From: Desulfosporosinus shakirovi
GTDB taxonomy: Bacteria; Bacillota; Desulfitobacteriia; Desulfitobacteriales; Desulfitobacteriaceae
Direction of reading: 5' to 3'
Length of the DNA stretch: 64,000 nucleotides
Assembly (NCBI RefSeq): GCF_020595055.1
Contig: NZ_JAJDOO010000004.1
Coordinates: forward strand, 1-64,000
This document shows, piece by piece, positions 61,475 through 64,000 of the stretch. Every line of letters starts with the position of its first letter. Positions within the stretch are counted from its first letter, which is position 1. The notes beneath the pieces were generated by a model. It did not search any database and had not been told where the DNA came from. It saw only the letters and a list, made by a program, of their open reading frames with translations. A program made the position numbers and the translations under genes.

Positions 61475-62542
61475 ATGCGTTTGGTAAATACTCGCTATGT
61501 TAAGGAAGGATCGGTTTTAGCACGTCCTGTGATCAACTCTTCAGGTAGGATTCTATTACAGGTTGGGGTTGGCGTGACGGCTTCCTATATTGAACGACTA
61601 ATAGCTATGGGGTATGATGTCCTTTTTATTGAGGATGATCGATTAGAAGATGTAGAATTTCATATGTCAATTACCGGGCAAACGCGTGAAGCTGCTTATA
61701 AAACTATTAAAAATGTCAGCAGATATATTGAAAGTGGTCAGGAAAGTACCTTAGTGGTGGCTGATGTGCGATCGTCTGTTCAGCAAATGATTAATGATCT
61801 ATTGTTTAGTACAGACATCTTGGGAAATTTGACAGAGATTCTAGGGTATGATGATTATACCTTTCACCATTCGATTAATACAACGATAATTGGACTTGTC
61901 TTAGGTATTGCATCAGGATTTTCTGAACAGAAGTTGATTGAGTTTGGCATGGGAATTCTTATGCATGACATCGGTAAGATCTTAATTCCAGAGAGTATTC
62001 TCAACAAGAAAACCCCACTGACAGATGAAGAATTTGAGGAGATTAAACGGCACACCACAGACGGGTTTAACATTTTGCGCAAAAACAATGATTTTGGGTT
62101 ACTGTCTGCACACGTAGCCTTTCAACATCAAGAAAAATGGGATGGCACGGGTTATCCGAGAGGTCTTAAAGGATTCGAAATTCATGAATACGCCAGACTG
62201 GCGGCGGTTGCCGATGTATATGAAGCTCTGACCAGTAAACGGGTTTATCGCAAGGCCCTTGAGCCGAACGCGGCCTATGAATACATAGTTTCCCAATCAG
62301 ATACCCACTTTTGTCCGCAAACCTTAGAAATTTTCAAGAAACATATTGCGGTTTATCCCTCCGGTTCAGGTGTTCTCTTAAGTAATGGACAAAGAGGAAA
62401 CGTTGTAAAACAGAACCCCGCTTTCCCGAATCGCCCCTTTGTCAGGGTATTCTACGAGAATGAAGAGGAGCTCGATTCTCCGATTGATTATAATCTGGCA
62501 GAATATCCTTCTCTTATGATTACTGCAGTAGATAATCGCTAA
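61475..62542 (+). CDS. HD-GYP domain protein (putative cyclic-di-GMP phosphodiesterase)
   Basis: 355 residues. The HD-GYP core has HHSINTTIIGLVLG near 130, LMHDIGKILIPESILNK near 160 (HD pair), HTTDGFNILR near 192, and HQEKWDGTGYPRGLKG near 215 (GYP). It should cleave c-di-GMP with two or three metal ions. The N-terminal 100 residues have no transmembrane helix or receiver signature, so the input is unclear. No link to the purine genes is evident. A strong terminator follows. Confidence 0.92.
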   Translation: MRLVNTRYVKEGSVLARPVINSSGRILLQVGVGVTASYIERLIAMGYDVLFIEDDRLEDVEFHMSITGQTREAAYKTIKNVSRYIESGQESTLVVADVRSSVQQMINDLLFSTDILGNLTEILGYDDYTFHHSINTTIIGLVLGIASGFSEQKLIEFGMGILMHDIGKILIPESILNKKTPLTDEEFEEIKRHTTDGFNILRKNNDFGLLSAHVAFQHQEKWDGTGYPRGLKGFEIHEYARLAAVADVYEALTSKRVYRKALEPNAAYEYIVSQSDTHFCPQTLEIFKKHIAVYPSGSGVLLSNGQRGNVVKQNPAFPNRPFVRVFYENEEELDSPIDYNLAEYPSLMITAVDNR

Positions 62543-62585
62543 ATATTAGTTTATCCCCACTCTATTTGTAATCCCCTTATATATT

Positions 62586-62627
62586 GGAGGACTGTTCACC
62601 ACTTCAAAGGTGTACAGTCCTCTATTT
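62586..62627. terminator. Terminator after the HD-GYP gene
   Basis: GAGGACTGTTCACC pairs with GGTGTACAGTCCTC (one T.T position) around ACTTCAAA, followed by TATTTTG. It lies between two convergent genes and may serve both. Confidence 0.8.
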
Positions 62628-62649
62628 TGGGATAACGCTTGAAAAAATC

Positions 62650-64000
62650 TCAAGTTTCGTTACGGCCTCTTTTAGATATTAGGAGTTTTTCCAGAAGTGT
62701 TCTGAATTCTTCGACCTGATGAACAGGTGTTTGACATGTAAAGTTTTCACATAAATAAGCGGTTACTTGACTTGGATCCAGGGGGTAATCCTTAATCCAG
62801 GGTACAGTGTCACTGAGACTCCCCTCTTGGTAGAGAACCGAAGCGAAGGGGCGAAATGTAGAAAAGAAAAGCTGGCGCATTTCCGGGAGTTCTTTTGAGT
62901 CGAGAGAAGCCGCCAGAATTAATTCCTGAGAAGGGTGAAGGGCAAATTGAAGGGCATGCAAAAAAGCTGTATACCCTGAGGGGTGTTCCTCCAGAACCAA
63001 TCTAAAATCGAGAAGCTGTCGTTCCGCTTTTCGTTCCCAGCGCTCATCGCCAGTGAATCGAGCGAGTCGAAGCAGGTTGAGTGCGGTAATCGAGTTACCG
63101 GAAGGAAGCGCTCCGTCATAGCTTTCTTTTGGACGGAAGAGGAGTTCTTCAGCGTCTGAACCAGTGAGATAATATCCGCCGCTTTCTTCATCGAAAAAGA
63201 GACGATCCTGTTCTTCTTGAAGTTGAAGTGCGGTTTGGAGAATCTGGGGTTTGCCATTAGCAGAGTAAAGTTCCAGCAGGCCCCAAATTAAGAAGGCATA
63301 ATCATCCAGGTAACCCAGGTAGGCGGTATCGCCCTCTCGGTAGCGTGCCATTAGGCGACCATCGCCGCGTCGTAACCGGGTAAGAATGAAAGTTGCAGCT
63401 TTTTCAGCAGCTTCCAGATAAGTACTATTGCCAAGAACTTGAGCCCCTTTTGCGAAGGCAGCAATCATTAACCCGTTCCAAGCAGTTAAAATCTTATCAT
63501 CTTTGTGAGGATGGATTCGTTTTTCCCGTTCTGCAAAGAGAGCTTGGCGTGGATTTTCTAGGGACTGCAGAACCTCTTCCTCTGATAAAGAGTTATCCTG
63601 AGCCACTTTCTTAATATTTCCTAATAAAAGGTTGGGAATATTCTTCCCTTCAAAGTTTCCTTTAGGTGTTATGTCGAAAACAGCACAATAGTTAGCGGCT
63701 GTCTCTCTGTCGAGAACAGCTTCAACCTCTTGGGGAGTCCAGACGTGGAATTTTCCTTCTTCCCCCTCAGCGTCAGCATCTTCCGCAGAATAGAACCCGC
63801 CCTCAGGGGAGGTCATGTCCCGAAGTACATAAGTGAAAATTTCCTGCGCAATCTGGGCATCTTTTGGAAAATGGGAAACTTGATAACTCTCTAAGTAAGC
63901 TAAAGCCAGTAAAGAATTATCATAGAGCATTTTCTCGAAATGAGGAACTAACCATTTATCATCCGTACTATACCTTGCAAATCCGAATCCGACATGATCA
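62650..64000 (-). CDS. DUF255/YyaL-like protein, 5' end outside the window
   Basis: The frame runs without stop to the window edge. The edge codes for DHVGFGFARYSTDDKWLVPH, then FEKMLYDNSLL, the middle of a YyaL/spermatogenesis-associated-20-type protein of about 680 residues. The visible 450 residues are the six-hairpin (N-acylglucosamine epimerase-like) part, with FYSAEDADAEGEEGKFHVWT, DDKILTAWNGLMIAAFAKGA and YLDDYAFLIWGLLELY. The N-terminal thioredoxin-like domain lies beyond 64000. Function of the family is not established. Confidence 0.9.
   Translation of the reverse strand, partial: DHVGFGFARYSTDDKWLVPHFEKMLYDNSLLALAYLESYQVSHFPKDAQIAQEIFTYVLRDMTSPEGGFYSAEDADAEGEEGKFHVWTPQEVEAVLDRETAANYCAVFDITPKGNFEGKNIPNLLLGNIKKVAQDNSLSEEEVLQSLENPRQALFAEREKRIHPHKDDKILTAWNGLMIAAFAKGAQVLGNSTYLEAAEKAATFILTRLRRGDGRLMARYREGDTAYLGYLDDYAFLIWGLLELYSANGKPQILQTALQLQEEQDRLFFDEESGGYYLTGSDAEELLFRPKESYDGALPSGNSITALNLLRLARFTGDERWERKAERQLLDFRLVLEEHPSGYTAFLHALQFALHPSQELILAASLDSKELPEMRQLFFSTFRPFASVLYQEGSLSDTVPWIKDYPLDPSQVTAYLCENFTCQTPVHQVEEFRTLLEKLLISKRGRNET

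Noticed and set aside
1-64000. CRISPR array, rRNA operon, integrase-marked island or replication origin
   Set aside because: No regularly spaced repeats, rRNA segments, integrase gene or DnaA-box cluster were seen; the tRNA-Leu has no adjacent integrase or duplicated 3' end that I can find.

Overview
The window looks like a chromosome segment of a strictly anaerobic, low-to-medium GC Clostridia bacterium. A member of the Desulfitobacterium/Desulfosporosinus group (Peptococcales) is my best guess. This is inference from gene content: Firmicutes-type Shine-Dalgarno sites, frequent TTG/GTG starts, several molybdenum hydroxylases with the selenium-linked maturation genes, sigma-54 activators of the YgeV type, and a DUF2922 relic. 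No rRNA is present; the one RNA gene recognised is a tRNA-Leu.

Layout. 1-6.7 kb: two rhodanese lipoproteins flank a compact operon (flippase-like membrane protein, C_GCAxxG_C_C protein, two sugar-transferase-like proteins, BioB-like radical SAM enzyme). 6.7-8.4 kb: a membrane protein and a decayed region in which a 172-bp miniature inverted-repeat element, with an 8-bp target duplication, interrupts a DUF2922 gene. 8.4-14.4 kb: polyphosphate island (ppk, a degenerate Ppx-like HD protein, a canonical Ppx, and an acidic/lysine-rich protein). 15.3-20 kb: amidase plus holin-like gene, small membrane and regulatory genes, tRNA-Leu(CAG), YkgJ and DUF1294 proteins. 20-61 kb: a very large purine-catabolism island. 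61-64 kb: an HD-GYP protein and a partial DUF255/YyaL-like protein.

The purine island has two arms. The first (20-51 kb) carries two paralogous YgeV-like sigma-54 activators, XdhA/B/C-type xanthine dehydrogenase, YgfK, an NCS2 xanthine/urate-type permease, PreA, SsnA, three fold-type II PLP enzymes including diaminopropionate ammonia-lyase, YgeY, YgeW, carbamate kinase, a dihydropyrimidinase-type hydrolase, and a fused selenium-dependent xanthine dehydrogenase with YqeC, MocA and YqeB. Together these would import purines, oxidise or reduce the ring, open it, and recover ammonia, C3 acids and ATP through carbamoyl phosphate. Four near-consensus -24/-12 promoters, with palindromic upstream sites of two related types, mark the units this pair of activators probably controls.

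The second arm (52.7-61.3 kb) starts with a guanine-class purine riboswitch whose P1/P3 bases are shared with a terminator, so ligand binding should turn transcription ON. It is followed by a second xanthine dehydrogenase (large subunit split in two ORFs at a G7 run), a PbuG/AzgA permease, an amidohydrolase and adenine deaminase. Purines would thus induce their own uptake, deamination and oxidation.

Other notable items are a covarying structured repeat present twice between catabolic genes, a Uma2 nuclease relic flanked by imperfect direct repeats, and a GC-rich folded intergenic region before ssnA.
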